64,000 nt of DNA from Monarcha castaneiventris obscurior (lineage: Eukaryota; Chordata; Aves; Passeriformes; Monarchidae). Below the pieces are notes generated by a model. That model ran no database searches. It saw only the letters and a program-made list of their open reading frames with translations, and was not told where the DNA came from. The stretch is from contig JAMPIT010000884.1 of assembly GCA_026261815.1 (NCBI GenBank), positions 10,553,001 to 10,617,000 on the forward strand, read 5' to 3'. Of this stretch, positions 1 to 10,800 are shown piece after piece (positions within the stretch are counted from its first letter, which is position 1; every line of letters begins with the position of its first letter). A program made the translations under genes and the position numbers.

Positions 1-1042
1 AAGGCTGCAAAAGCTACTGAGGAATTCAGTGTTAAGAATCCTTCAGTTTAGAACCAAACTAAAGTAGGTGTAAGGCCTATAGAAAGCTGGGTGCAACAGT
101 GGAAGTTATGAGGTGACAAAAACTGTACAAATGTTGTTTCAAGACTGTTGGAGGAAATTACCATGAGTTTTAGGGGGCTGACAAAAGCCATGGGCAGGTG
201 ATAATAAAGTTGTATATTCTAAGGCAAGCAAGACTCAGTAGGACTAGCATTAATTACAGCGCTCAGAGCAGTGTTCTCAACGCAGAAGGCAGCTACCAAC
301 TGATGACGCCTGCATGGAACACGGGCCATGGCACAAGCCAAATAAACTGTGCAGTGGTGAGGTCAGTGCTCAGGGGTGCAGCTGTCTTCAGATCATGACT
401 GCCAGCACTGCCTAGAGGATCATCTCCTCACACTGGAACTCCACAAACATTCCAGGCTGGCCTGCATCAGTGCTGTAGCTTGGAGAGGTGTTCACACTCC
501 CCATGATGCTGCTCCTGTCCCTACATGCCTGTCACCTCTTGAGAGTACGCAAGCAGCTGTGAACAGCCAATCGCTTCATGTAGAAGTCAGCCCCCTGGAA
601 ACAGACAGCTGTAATTAATCCAGAGAACTTCACTGAAGTTTCACTGCAGAAGATCTTCAGGAATGTTTGAGCATATACAAGTTCTGATGGGAAAGCAGGA
701 CTCATTCACGTAGGGTAATTTTGAGATTAAATTTAAAAAAAAAAGAACATAACTCCTCAAATGTGGGAATCCAGAGTGCAGGGAATATTTCTCTGCCTGT
801 TTTGAAGAACTTAACCCCCCTGAACAATGCTGTTTTTGACCTTTATCCATGGAGAAAACTGCCTACTCTCTGGGAAGAATTAAAATCTACACCAATGTGA
901 ACTAGGTGATAGAGTATGATGTAAGGATGTCACAGGGTGAAGAATTTAGAAGTTTTAGGTTTGTAATTTAGTGAATAGATAAATAGTAAAAGTTCCAAGA
1001 TGGATGAGACCTTGCAGTTTTTTAACCTCCGTCTTCCTTCTT
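1..1042. other. intergenic, nothing recognised
   Basis: This stretch is AT-rich and holds only short open frames with no recognisable protein, no RNA gene and no repeat that I can name. Confidence 0.5.
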
Positions 1043-1408
1043 CTAGTCCTCCATATTCTGCAGCAGAGGTAGTTTAGGATGACTGGATGAAAAATGCCGC
1101 AATTCCGGCCTGCGTGTCAGAGTGATTTACTGAGCATTGGATGAAAAGTAAAAATATCTGTCGTTTCAATTTTTAATTGGATAATTTACCTATAAAAAGG
1201 CTTTGGAATCTTGATAAGCAGCCATTTTCTTGCCTTCTCTTGTCATGTTCTTTTCTACTGTGTCTTTCTAAGCTGATAACACTAGAATAAACAACAATCT
1301 GAAGAAGCAGTTACTGCGACTTTGCCTCGTCCGTCTATCAAGTTCCTTGCAAGGACTCTAAAGGACTTTAAAGGGCCTCTCCCAGCAAGAGAGGCTGATT
1401 TATGGCAC
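1043..1408 (+). repeat. left LTR-like copy
   Basis: Similarity to the right copy begins around TAG at 1043 and ends at TTTATGGCAC near 1408. The core could be read as TGCAGCA...ATGGCA (1059-1407), which would give TG/CA ends. It contains TATAAAAAGG near 1192 and AATAAAC near 1286. Confidence 0.6.
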
Positions 1409-1410
1409 TA

Positions 1411-1495
1411 CCAGTGTCAGATAGTGCCCCGTGTTCGGCGTGTATCAGATGGTGCCCCGTGTTCGGCCTCTATCAGATGGCTCCCTGTGTTCGCT
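1411..1495 (+). repeat. three tandem copies of a 27-28 bp unit
   Basis: The unit is TRTCAGATRGTGCCCCGTGT followed by TCGGC. The first two copies are nearly identical; the third has GGCTCCCTGTG instead of GGTGCCCCGTG. It lies directly after the left LTR-like copy, where a primer-binding site would sit, and each full unit contains TGGTGCCCC-like sequence. Confidence 0.7.
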
Positions 1496-1821
1496 TCTAA
1501 TTAACATCTAGTGTTTTTAAATCAGTATTCAGTCAGTGGCAAAGAGGCAGGAAGGGTATTTGCTTGCAATTCCAGCAGGAGCATTTTATTGCACGTTCAC
1601 TGCCGAAGGGTGCAGAGGCAAATACACAGAACATGGCTAACACAGGCCAGGGGAAAGGTGGGATCAGGGAGCAGGGACCAATGGGAAAGCTCTGGGGGAG
1701 TGACCAGGCTGACAGACAGCCGGGGAATTCAGACCGGGACAGGCCATCCCAAGGAGCAGTGCACCTCGGGGAGGAGACCCTCCAGTCACTCCAACACAAT
1801 GTAAGTTCACGGGCCACCACA

Positions 1822-2196
1822 CTAGCCCCCCATATTTTGCAGCAAAAGTAGTTTAGGATGATTGGATGAAAAGTTCCGCAGTTCCGGCCTGCGTGTCAGG
1901 GTGATTTACTGAATATTGGAGGAAAAGTAAAAATATCTGTTGTTTCAAGTCTTTATTGGTTAATTTACCTTTAAAAGAGCTGTCAAGTCTTGATACGGGG
2001 CCATTTTCTCACCATTCTCTCGCCATTCTCTCGCCATGTTCTGCTCTGCTATGTCTTCTCTACGCTAGTAGCTGATAACACTAAAATAAACAACTATCTG
2101 AAGAAGCAATTAATGAGAGTTTGCTTCGTCCATCTTCTGAACTCCTTACAAGGACTCTAAAATCCTCTCTCATCAGGAGAGGCTAATTTATGGCAC
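1822..2196 (+). repeat. right LTR-like copy
   Basis: This is the direct repeat of 1043-1408, with a small local amplification of CTCTCGCCAT near 2010-2040. It has AATAAAC near 2094 and ends with the shared GGCTAATTTATGGCAC. Confidence 0.6.
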
Positions 2197-2860
2197 GGCA
2201 TGTGTCACTCAAAGCTCAAACATTTTACAGAGGGCAAAAAAATTAACAAAGAAGCATAACAAAAGAAGTATAAAGCTGAACCAAAGAATAACTTTGGAGA
2301 TGGTTAGATCAGTCCAAGTAATAGGTAATTGGCCTGGGATCTTTGTTGTGTTTATACTGAGGAAGCCTTAACAATTGCAACATTTTTCTGGAAAAACAAA
2401 TCTGAAGTGTGATGAGTGAGGGCAGAGAAAGCTCTGTGAAAGAAGGGATGCAAGCTGAACCTAGCATCCAAGTCTCAAAAGTGCTTCTGGAGAAAGAAGC
2501 AGTAAAACCCCCTGTAAAACATACATTGAGGGAAAAAATTGGGAGAAACAAGCAAATATGTGAGTCAACATTATCACAGAAACTGAAAAGGCTTCTAAAA
2601 ACCACAGTGTAAATCACTTAATTAAAAGTAGTGAAATTCTGACTAGCAAGTTTGTATCAACTGGATGACCTGTTACAAATAAACAGAAGAAAAATTTAGA
2701 AACAGAAAAACCCAATCCTGTGGACAAATCATGCCTGAGAGATGGAACACTAGCAAGCAGCATGGAAAACTAGCAATGCTGTCAGTCAGCAGTCATAGCC
2801 AGAACCCAAATCATTTCACATCACAAAGAGACCTGTGAAAAACTTTATACAATGTGAAAC
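2197..2860. other. unassigned, A-rich
   Basis: No gene or repeat is recognised. The stretch could be the upstream, still more decayed part of the LINE that begins at 2861, but I cannot show that. A 67-codon open frame at 2409-2612 matches nothing I know. Confidence 0.4.
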
Positions 2861-3765
2861 CAGTGCGGTTTCAGGCAAAGAGGAAAAGCTCCTAAAAGAA
2901 ACCAGTCACAAGAAGCTGGATTTGGTGAGGTTCTCAGTAAAATCACCAAACTGTTAAAAACCCTATGAGACAGGGAAGCTTTCTCATCAGTGTGAAAGCA
3001 GGACTTCATTCAAAATGCTAAGGATGACTTAAGCATATGCACAAACTATCAAGGCTTTCGGGCCTCTTCAGTCTTCTCCAAAGACAGAACCAACTTAAAC
3101 TGAATTAATGAACTAAGGCAAAAGTAAAGAAAGATCAAGATATGGTTCTTTCCAGAAAACCAAGGGCCCACCAGATTTTTTATCCTAAGAACAGTCATCA
3201 AAAAGATCATTGAATAGCAAAGGCCATCAAATTTCATGTATTTAAAGAAAGCTTTTGACAGGCTTTAGTAGCAGTCATCTTGAACTATTATGAAATCCAA
3301 AAAAAATAATATACATGAAAACTCTTCTAGCAAGGCATAGTTTCATATTTTAAGTAAACATAGCTTCAATGAACAGTTTAACAGAGCTGAGTGTCAAATG
3401 AAGTCTTGTTTCACCTTTATGTCACTGCCTGCTTCATTATGAGAAGGCATAATGAGAATTATATAAGAAAGTATTTATCATTTGGCTTATATAGCACCAG
3501 ATATCTTAACAAGAGCAAGCTTGATTTGGATTTTGCCAATGATACTGGTTGATAGGTGATAGGTGACCACCCTACCAACACAAGTATAAAACAACTTCTC
3601 CAATATGAACCAAAAAGCTTTAATAATTAGCAATTACCGAAGCCTAGGGAGAACTCACCAATTTGCAGTTCAAATTGTCTGCATGATATCATCAAGAGTA
3701 ATAAAGGTGACACCAGAAGAGGTTTAATTAGGCAACACAACAAGAGCTTTCCCCAGCTTAAACAC
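2861..3765 (+). mobile_element. decayed non-CR1 LINE, reverse transcriptase remnant
   Basis: One reading frame from 2861 to 3265, broken by five stops, still follows the order of a non-LTR reverse transcriptase. It shows RGKAP (GKAPG...DGI region), then LSKITKLLKTL and DREAF before KQDFI (the W.REE.P..WK..FI stretch), then KDDLSICTNYQG (cf. NYRGI), ENQGPTRFFILRTVIKKIIE, a stop, QRP and KKAFDRL (catalytic domain 1, KAFD). In other frames follow SLVSPLC near 3384-3410 (cf. QGC.LSP.LF), LDLDFANDTG at 3520-3549 (the FADD box with Asp to Asn), and DTRRGLIRQHNKSFPQLKH at 3709-3765 (the post-RT linker). NYRGI-type motifs differ from the NYRPVSL seen in CR1, so this is another LINE lineage, possibly RTE-like. 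No 3' end was found. Confidence 0.72.
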
Positions 3766-4689
3766 TTGCAGCTTATCACTGCTTGGACTTGCAGGCCTAT
3801 TAAAGGCTGTATCCAGTCAGAGCTTTATCTGCTGCTAAAGCCTGTTAATCCCTGGGCAACACTTAGGATATGTGTCCTGAATTATGAACTTGTATTTCAT
3901 GTTCATCACAGTGAAATAATACATTTACAGGCTTGAGGAACACATTCTGTCTTGAATCATCCATTGATTAAGTAATCTGAGCTAAATGAAACTGAGAAAG
4001 GGTTAGAGGAGGACCTGGGAGGCAAGGTAGTTTTGCATCTGATTACCTTAGGAATGTCCTTTAATTTGGTGAGCAAATAATTATTTACTTGCTTAGTAAT
4101 GCATTCTATACACACTGCCATAGGTAAGTCTACAACATACATTAAAAACAAGATGCTAGCTGTTCCCTTGATACTTCCATGAACTTACAAACACAACTAT
4201 TGAGACTATGTGAAGTTAAACCCCCGGTAGGAGCTAAACATGCTTGGACAACTCCATGCAAACAGCGTGGGTAACAGGGGAGTTGGATTAAGTACAGCAT
4301 TGGGCCTCACATTTAAGTGTCAGACTCATGGTACTCCCCATTTCTTCTGATTTTAACATGTACTGAATGTGGACTAGTATTTTTCTAGGTCAACATCACT
4401 ATGTGATGAATGTAGACTTCAGTTTTGCAGCAGTAGAAATTAAGCAAAAGCCTTGATTTCATCTTTCAAGAAAGGTTTACCCCTTGTTTCTCCCTGGAAT
4501 ACGAACTCAGAACGGCTTCTTCTAATCCTGCCTGCTATCCAAGATGAACTCAGCCAGTTCATGAGGAGGGAATCAGTTCTGTGTGATCCATGGAACTGAT
4601 AAATCACTGTCAGTCAGTGAGCTGGAAATGCAAAAGTATACGTTTTAAAACTTTCTGTTCAACACTAACACAGACTCAGAAAACAGTTG
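3766..4689. other. intergenic, nothing recognised
   Basis: No coding region, RNA gene or clear repeat was seen. The first 100 bases may continue the decayed LINE. Confidence 0.4.
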
Positions 4690-5595
4690 AACTGTCAGGA
4701 ACCTCTGGAAATCATCTTATCTAATCCTTCTGCTCAAGACAGGTCACCTGGAGCTGGTTACCCAGGACTGTACCCATTTGGTTTTTTTAATGTCTCTGAG
4801 GATGGAGACTCTACAACTCCTCTGGGCAACCTGTGCCACCCACACAGCAAAAAAACATTTCCAGATGTTCAGAGGGATCCTCCACTGTGTTTCAGTGTGT
4901 GCCCATGGCCTCTGCTGGGCACTGGGCACTGCTGAGAAGACCCTGGTTCCATCCTCTTTTCACGCTCCCTTCAGGTATTTAAACACATTGGTGAGATCCC
5001 CCAAGCCATCTCTTCTCTAGGGTGAACAGTTCCAGCTCTCAGCCTTTCCACACATGTGAGCGGCTCTGGTCTCTTCATCAGCCTGGCCCTTCGTTAAAGT
5101 CTGTCCGTTATGTTCATGTCTCTCTTGTACCGAGGAGCTTGGAACTGGACACAGCACTCCAGGTGTGGACTCACTAGCACTGAGAAAGGGGCAGGACCAA
5201 GGATCGCCTCCCTCGACCTGCCGGCTATATTCGGTCTAATGCAGTCCAGGATGCCACTGGCTTTCTTTGCGGGACGTGCACACTGCAGACACATGTTCAG
5301 CCTGATGTTCAGAGGGACACACAGGGGATCCTTGTCTGGAAGAACCTTCTCCCCCTCAACTGCTTCAAGCATATACCTGGATTGTCTGTGTCATGTGCCT
5401 GGATTGTCCCTCCCCAGGGGTAGAACTTTGCATTTTTTGTTGAACTTTCTGAGGTTCCTGTCAGCCCATTTCTCCAGCCTGTCAAGGTCCCTCTGGAAGG
5501 AAGCATGAGACTGGTGCATCAGCCACTCCTGCTAGCTTGGTGTCATCTGCAAACTTACCAAGAGTTCTCTCTTCCCCCATCCCAAGCATTAATGG
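4690..5595 (-). mobile_element. CR1 LINE fragment, 3' part, antisense
   Basis: On the - strand this reads as the end of CR1 ORF2 into its 3' untranslated region. On the + strand the typical reversed blocks appear in order: ACCTCTGGAAATCATCTTA, GGGCAACCTGTGCCACC, TGTTCAGAGGGATCCTCC, TTCAGGTATTTAAACACATTGG, AACTGGACACAGCACTCCAGG, TGCAGTCCAGGATGCCACTGG, and TTGGTGTCATCTGCAAACTTACC. It is about 900 bp long, 5'-truncated as usual for CR1, and carries many indels, so it is an old insertion. The short open frames inside it are not genes. Confidence 0.9.
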
Positions 5596-6554
5596 TGATG
5601 TTAAACAGAGAGACACTAGATTTACTGTTGTACTGAATGTATTCTTTTATTTGTCAAATTTCTGACTATAGTCTACTTTTATAAAATCAAAACAAAGTAA
5701 ATATTTGAAAATGCCATTTTTATAACGGATTGCTTTTGATAAACACTAGAAGGCTAAGAGCTAATTCCCCGTAGTGTGGGGTAGCTGTATTTTCAGTCAA
5801 TATAAGTGAGACCTCATGACTGCTTGAAACTGCATTTCTCATGGATATTAAACAGCTCTTTCTCTTTAAAATTCAGGTGTCCTTTATGCCATTTCATGTT
5901 CTCTCTTCAATTGACAGTTGAACAGACCTATTATAGATTCATATTTATTATGTACCTGATTTACTGTCATTTTGGGCAGCACAGCATTTCATTTGCACAG
6001 TAAAATGGGATGCCAATTTTAAGAGGCATCCTGTCTCAAGATATCTGCATCCAGGTTTTCAACAATCCAGAAATGGGAAGTGGTCTGAAGAGAGATTTTG
6101 CCTTTAGTGTAAAAGGAGAAGTCCCAGCTCTTCACAGGTCAAAATGTCTCTAGACAAAAAAACGTTCAACAAGTGACATTTCAGTAATATGGAATTCTGA
6201 TTTGGACACTCTGTTGTAAATGGAACTTTTGACTATTCTTTGTTTTTTTCACTTCTTTCTATATTTTTTTTTCAAACTTGAACAAATTTTGCTGCTTCAA
6301 AGTTTGTTTCTGTGTAAATTTTTTTTTGCCAGCAACCCCCAAAACAAACTACCTCAGATGTGGGGAGTGGGGTGATTAGTGGAGGGTAAGAATCCACTTT
6401 TAGTTTAGATTTCAGTGCTTGTAGCAAAAGTAAAAAATCCAAATTTCAGGCCCAAAAGTAGGGTCAAATAATGAGTTTATTCTCCATAAACATACTTTTT
6501 TTTTGTAGTAAAAGGAAACATTTGGCTACATTATGCAAGCAGAATGGTTTTAAA
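5596..6554. other. intergenic, AT-rich, nothing recognised
   Basis: Several T-rich runs and short open frames, with no supported gene or repeat. Confidence 0.45.
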
Positions 6555-6785
6555 TTGGCTGAGAATAGGTTTAGATTAGATGTTAGCAAGAAGTTCTTCC
6601 CTGTGTGGATAACACAGGTTGCCCAGAGAAACGGTGGCTGCCCAAACCCTGGAAGTGTTCAAGGCAAGGTTAGACAGGGCCTGGAGCAACCTGGTCTAGT
6701 AGAAGGTGTCCCTGCCCATAGCAGGGGGGTGGAACAGGTTCATCTTTAAGATCTCTTCAAACCCAAACCATTCTGTGATTTGTGA
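6555..6785 (+). mobile_element. CR1 LINE 3' end
   Basis: The 3' untranslated region of CR1 in sense: GGTTTAGATTAGATGTTAGC, AAGAAGTTCTTCCCTGTG, ACAGGTTGCCCAGAGAAAC, CTGGAAGTGTTCAAGGCAAGG, CAACCTGGTCTAGTAGAAGG and TGTCCCTGCCCATAGCAGGGG, ending in AACCATTCTGTGATTTGTGA, the CR1 terminal octamer-type repeat. Confidence 0.92.
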
Positions 6786-7753
6786 TTTTAATAAAGCAGC
6801 TGTTCCCTGCTGGTATCATTCCTAGAAAGGGGTCAGTAGGATTGCCTTACTTGGAATCTGAGGGGATCTATTGTTTTACTGCAGTGTTAGCAACACCCCC
6901 GCTTGTCTGCAACACAGAAGAATGTTCCTGCCTGCTAACCCTTGTCAGTCACTGAAGATTTCCCAGAGCTGTAATTTGTTGAGCTCTGGCCAACTCTGAG
7001 CTGAGATAATTTAGAGTTTTACTCCCAGCACTTCAGCGTGTGTTTTCACTAGCAGAATCCTCATGGCTTTCCTTCTAAACTGTAATCTTACAGGAACATA
7101 TTGCACAGCTGGATTTTGCACCCTGACAGCAGCTGTATTTTACCAGTAAATCCCGTACTGGGAACACTGTTCATCTTCCTTTAAGAAATATTTGAGATTT
7201 TGTTAATGCTAAAAAAGGTTTTTGGAAAGGTTTTGTTGAAAGACATTTTTCACATGTGAAGTAGTTTTATTTGCAGTTATTGGAGTGACTTTTAATTGCT
7301 CTGTTTATTTCTCTACTATGTGAAATTCCATCATTTAGGGAGTGTTTAGAAAGCTTCTGAACTCTGTTTGTGAGGAATATGTAATGAGAAACCAAAGGGA
7401 AAACAGGCCTTGTGCAAGAGTGATTCACAGCTTCTCTCTTCCCTCTCCAAACAAAATTGTAACACAAGCATCTACTGATCACAGTATAAAATAATTTCTT
7501 TTGAAATCACTGTTCCATGTCAGGTTTCTCTTCTGATGTAATACATAAGCAGTGATACCCCTAATGAGAAGTGCTGCACCTGGCAGCAAGATCTGAGCCT
7601 GAGCTTAAAGGAAGAAGAAAATTAATTTTGATACAGAGCAACCTTTCCAAGCGCAGTGCTGGCTGCAGTAAATCGAGATGCCAAAACGGCATTGATTAGA
7701 ACCAGTCTGAAAGGTTCATGCTTTAAAAAAAAAAAAATACAAGAAAAAAAAAA

Positions 7754-7850
7754 GAGGACGTCCCTGCCCCTTGCCATGAAAGGGGGTTGAAACTATTATG
7801 ATCTTTAAGGTCCCTTCTAACCCAAACAAATCTGTAATACCATTCTATAA
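7754..7850 (+). mobile_element. CR1 LINE 3'-end scrap
   Basis: The last part of a CR1 3' region: GTCCCTGCCCCTTGCCATG, GGGGGTTGAAACTATTATGATC, TTTAAGGTCCCTTCTAACCC, ending near ACCATTCTATA. It follows an A-rich run at 7724-7752. Confidence 0.85.
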
Positions 7851-10800
7851 GGTACTGGAAGGATAATGAAACCTTTCTTTCCTGTTAGGACCCCTACTGT
7901 GTTCAGGAACTCTTGTCATCTGTTATAGCTTATTTTAAAGCTACTGGATGAAGTGAAGGAGTTTCTTAAGAAGAAATGCAATAGAAGGGATTGAAATGCA
8001 AATACAGAGCTGGATTGCAGTTTGAGGTGTGTGCTGTCAGTGGTAGGCAGGAACAGAGCAGTGGTAAGATAGAAAGAGCTGAATATTTAGCTATGAAATG
8101 CTGTGAGTACAGCACCGTTGACCATTTCTGCATTCCAGTCCACCTCCTCTTAGGCTTTGGCTTCATAAGAAACCGTTGTAGAATACACAAAGATCCATAC
8201 ATCAAATGCACCATTCTGCACAAATTTTTTTCTCAACTTAGTATGTGTCCCTTCTACAGTTTTAAAATATTTCTTTGGGATTAGACTGGGTTTACTAAAT
8301 GACCCTGCAAAAAACCACTGTTGTGTCATGAAAATGCAAGCGGGTCAAACAAATTATCACCCATCTGCCTTGTTGCATACACGTGGGCAAAAGAAAAGAA
8401 CCTCAGGGCAAATGCTTTGAGTTTAATTCTGAAATCCTCACATTAAATTTAGCAACAAGAAGTTTCTGGAGCCTAAAGAACTTGTAGTATTTGGCCCCAA
8501 AATAATAGCTTGGCCTGAAGCATTTCTCATAGACTTAAATATGTGCTTTTGAAAATCAAATCCTTGTGGGCATGCCAAAATGTAACTTCAGGGTTCAAAC
8601 TCTACTTTGCTATTGGTGAATATGCTGATAAATGCCTGTAATATTGCATTTCTCCTTTCTGTGGAGCTACCAGTTCTCTCACAGTCTAACCTGGAAATGC
8701 ATGGCGTGGTCTATTCCCATCTCTTTTCCTAGATCTGAGCATGCACACACTGTCTGCCCCCAGGTATTGTCACACATGAGTGACTCCCGAGCTCATAGGG
8801 AATGCAGCATCTCTGCTGCGCCACACACGCACTGCATGGATCTCAATTCCCAGCTGCTCTCAGTGCCAGGACATATGTCTGGACAGGCTGGAAGTGGAGG
8901 GGTTAACACTAATGCCTTTGTCAGTCAGGTCAATCCTTTAATAGTCACTTTAGGCTTCATAAATTCAAATTCCCCTTTGTGCTGGGCCAAGGGGAAAAGA
9001 TAGGGTGATGCATCTTTAAGTAGTGAGGATGAGATCATCTTCTTTTTGTAGAAACTGAAATCATCCAAAAGCAGCACAGCAGCAGGCTGAGCACGTTTCT
9101 CAAGCTGCATAAAAACAGCACTATCTGGGAATTTCTTTCCAAATAGAAAGGGAGCATATACCCAGCCAGCTCTTATCTTGAAATATGACTCTTAGATGCT
9201 GCTTTTATTTCTTGGTGAGAATTGAGGGGTTTGACTGGTTTTTTGTTATTACTTCTCCAGTCATTTAACTCCATCTTTACAGTTGTGAAAGTGAAAACCA
9301 TTTTCCACTGGATGTGATGAGAAATCGTTATAACACTTTGAATCTTATCTAGAGAGGAATAATCTGATGCCGTGATAGAGCAATTAATAGTTATAAAGGT
9401 AAAGCAATAAATCCCACATAAAAAGTTATCCTAATACTGTTCATTATCATACAGGCTCTTCAAAGAAAGAGAGAATATTGTTCATAAAATAGACTTTGCC
9501 CACCATGCAAGCACATGCACAAACTCCTGTACACACACAGACAGCCATGCAGTCTGAATCATTAGTGGGTTGAACACAGCCAGGCAGAGGCCAGAACCAG
9601 GATTCCTGCAGGAGTGATTACAACAGCACAGGGCATGTTTGCAGCCATGGTAGGTCCCCTATAAAAACCCCAAGAATGTACTCTAAAGTTAGAGTCCAGC
9701 AGGTACATCCAAAGATCAGAGCAGTGCCTCCACTACAGCCAACTACATGTAGTGCAAGCTGAGTGGCATCACTTTGTTCTGACTGTTCTGCACCTTGCAT
9801 TGCTTACATAAGTCACACTACCATCAGCTTTTCTTGTGTTTCCCAATTTTAGGAAAGGCTTAGTAGTTTCATGCAGGGACTGGGTATGTTTTGAAGTTTG
9901 TCATTGGCTGGTTTCATACACTGTAGCTTTGCCTAGCAGAGGAGAAACTCACAGAGGGTGAAATTATTTAATCATGTTCCTTCAGTGTTGGCCAGAGTTC
10001 AGGTCAGCAGTCTGTTCACTGGAGCCTTGTGCTCCTCATGCTAGTTCAAAGGACAAGGTTTAAAGAGGATTTTAACACCGGGTGTAAGCAGGACAGGAGG
10101 CGGTTGAAGGTCTGAAAGTATTCACTCGTGAAGAAAGGGGTGAGGAGATGAAGCACTGCTGTTGTGTTAAGTGCCTTAGATCTGGACCCCATCTCTCTCA
10201 ATCACAGGTTCTCTGAGCCACAAAGAGCCATGGAGGGTGACAACTATAAGGAAGCATTTCTCTTGGTCATTAATGAACCAGGATTATAACAACAAGAAAG
10301 CAAAGCACAAGGATATGTACTGGGCTGCTGGGACCTCACACAGACCAGAAGGAATCTGTGCAGCTCCCTAGTCACATCCATTTCAGGCCCAAACTGCACC
10401 TTGCTTAGAGGCCCTGTTCCTGTGTCCATTCAGCTGTGCCCTGTTAATGAGTAGCCAGTGGGACAAGCTGCCCTGGGAGATCTGGTTGTCCTGGGCCATC
10501 TGCAGCATGGCTGGCTCCATGCCAGCATGGAGCAGAGGGCTTCCTGCACAGAATGCAGCAGCCTGTGGGAAAACAGAATTATACAGACCACTTCACTAAT
10601 TGGAAAGTGCTTTAAAAGCCAAGTCCTGCATTATCTTTTGGGGGAAATGTAAAGCAAGAAAGTGGCAGAGAAAAATGAGCTCACCTGTTTTCGAAATCTC
10701 CGTGTGCATGTACAAATGTGGACACCACAGCTGATGTTATTTTGATTTATTAATGTATTTGCTTTGTTTTACTGTGGTACAGACAGACCTCTGCAGCACA

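Larger units (their letters stand above)
1043..2196 (+). mobile_element. short LTR element: two direct LTR-like repeats around about 410 bp
   Basis: Two direct copies of a 365-375 bp sequence flank about 410 bp of unrelated DNA. Both copies share blocks such as TAGTTTAGGATGA, TTCCGGCCTGCGTGTCAG, AGTAAAAATATCTGT, AGCTGATAACACTA and AGGACTCTAAA. Each has a TATA-like run (TATAAAAAG or TTTAAAAGAG) followed about 100 bp later by AATAAACAAC, the order promoter then poly(A) signal, so the sense strand is probably +. The internal part has no retroviral gene. This suggests a non-autonomous or internally deleted LTR retroelement. The outer boundaries and target duplication are not clear, so the family is left unnamed. 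Confidence 0.6.

Noticed and set aside
2861..3110. First read as a degenerate C2H2 zinc-finger gene because of QCGF and ICTNYQGF.
   Set aside because: The same frame continues into ENQG, LRTVIKKIIE, QRP and KAFD, which fits a LINE reverse transcriptase and not zinc fingers.
4687..5508. Open frames up to 132 codons on both strands.
   Set aside because: They lie within an antisense CR1 3' region and are not genes.
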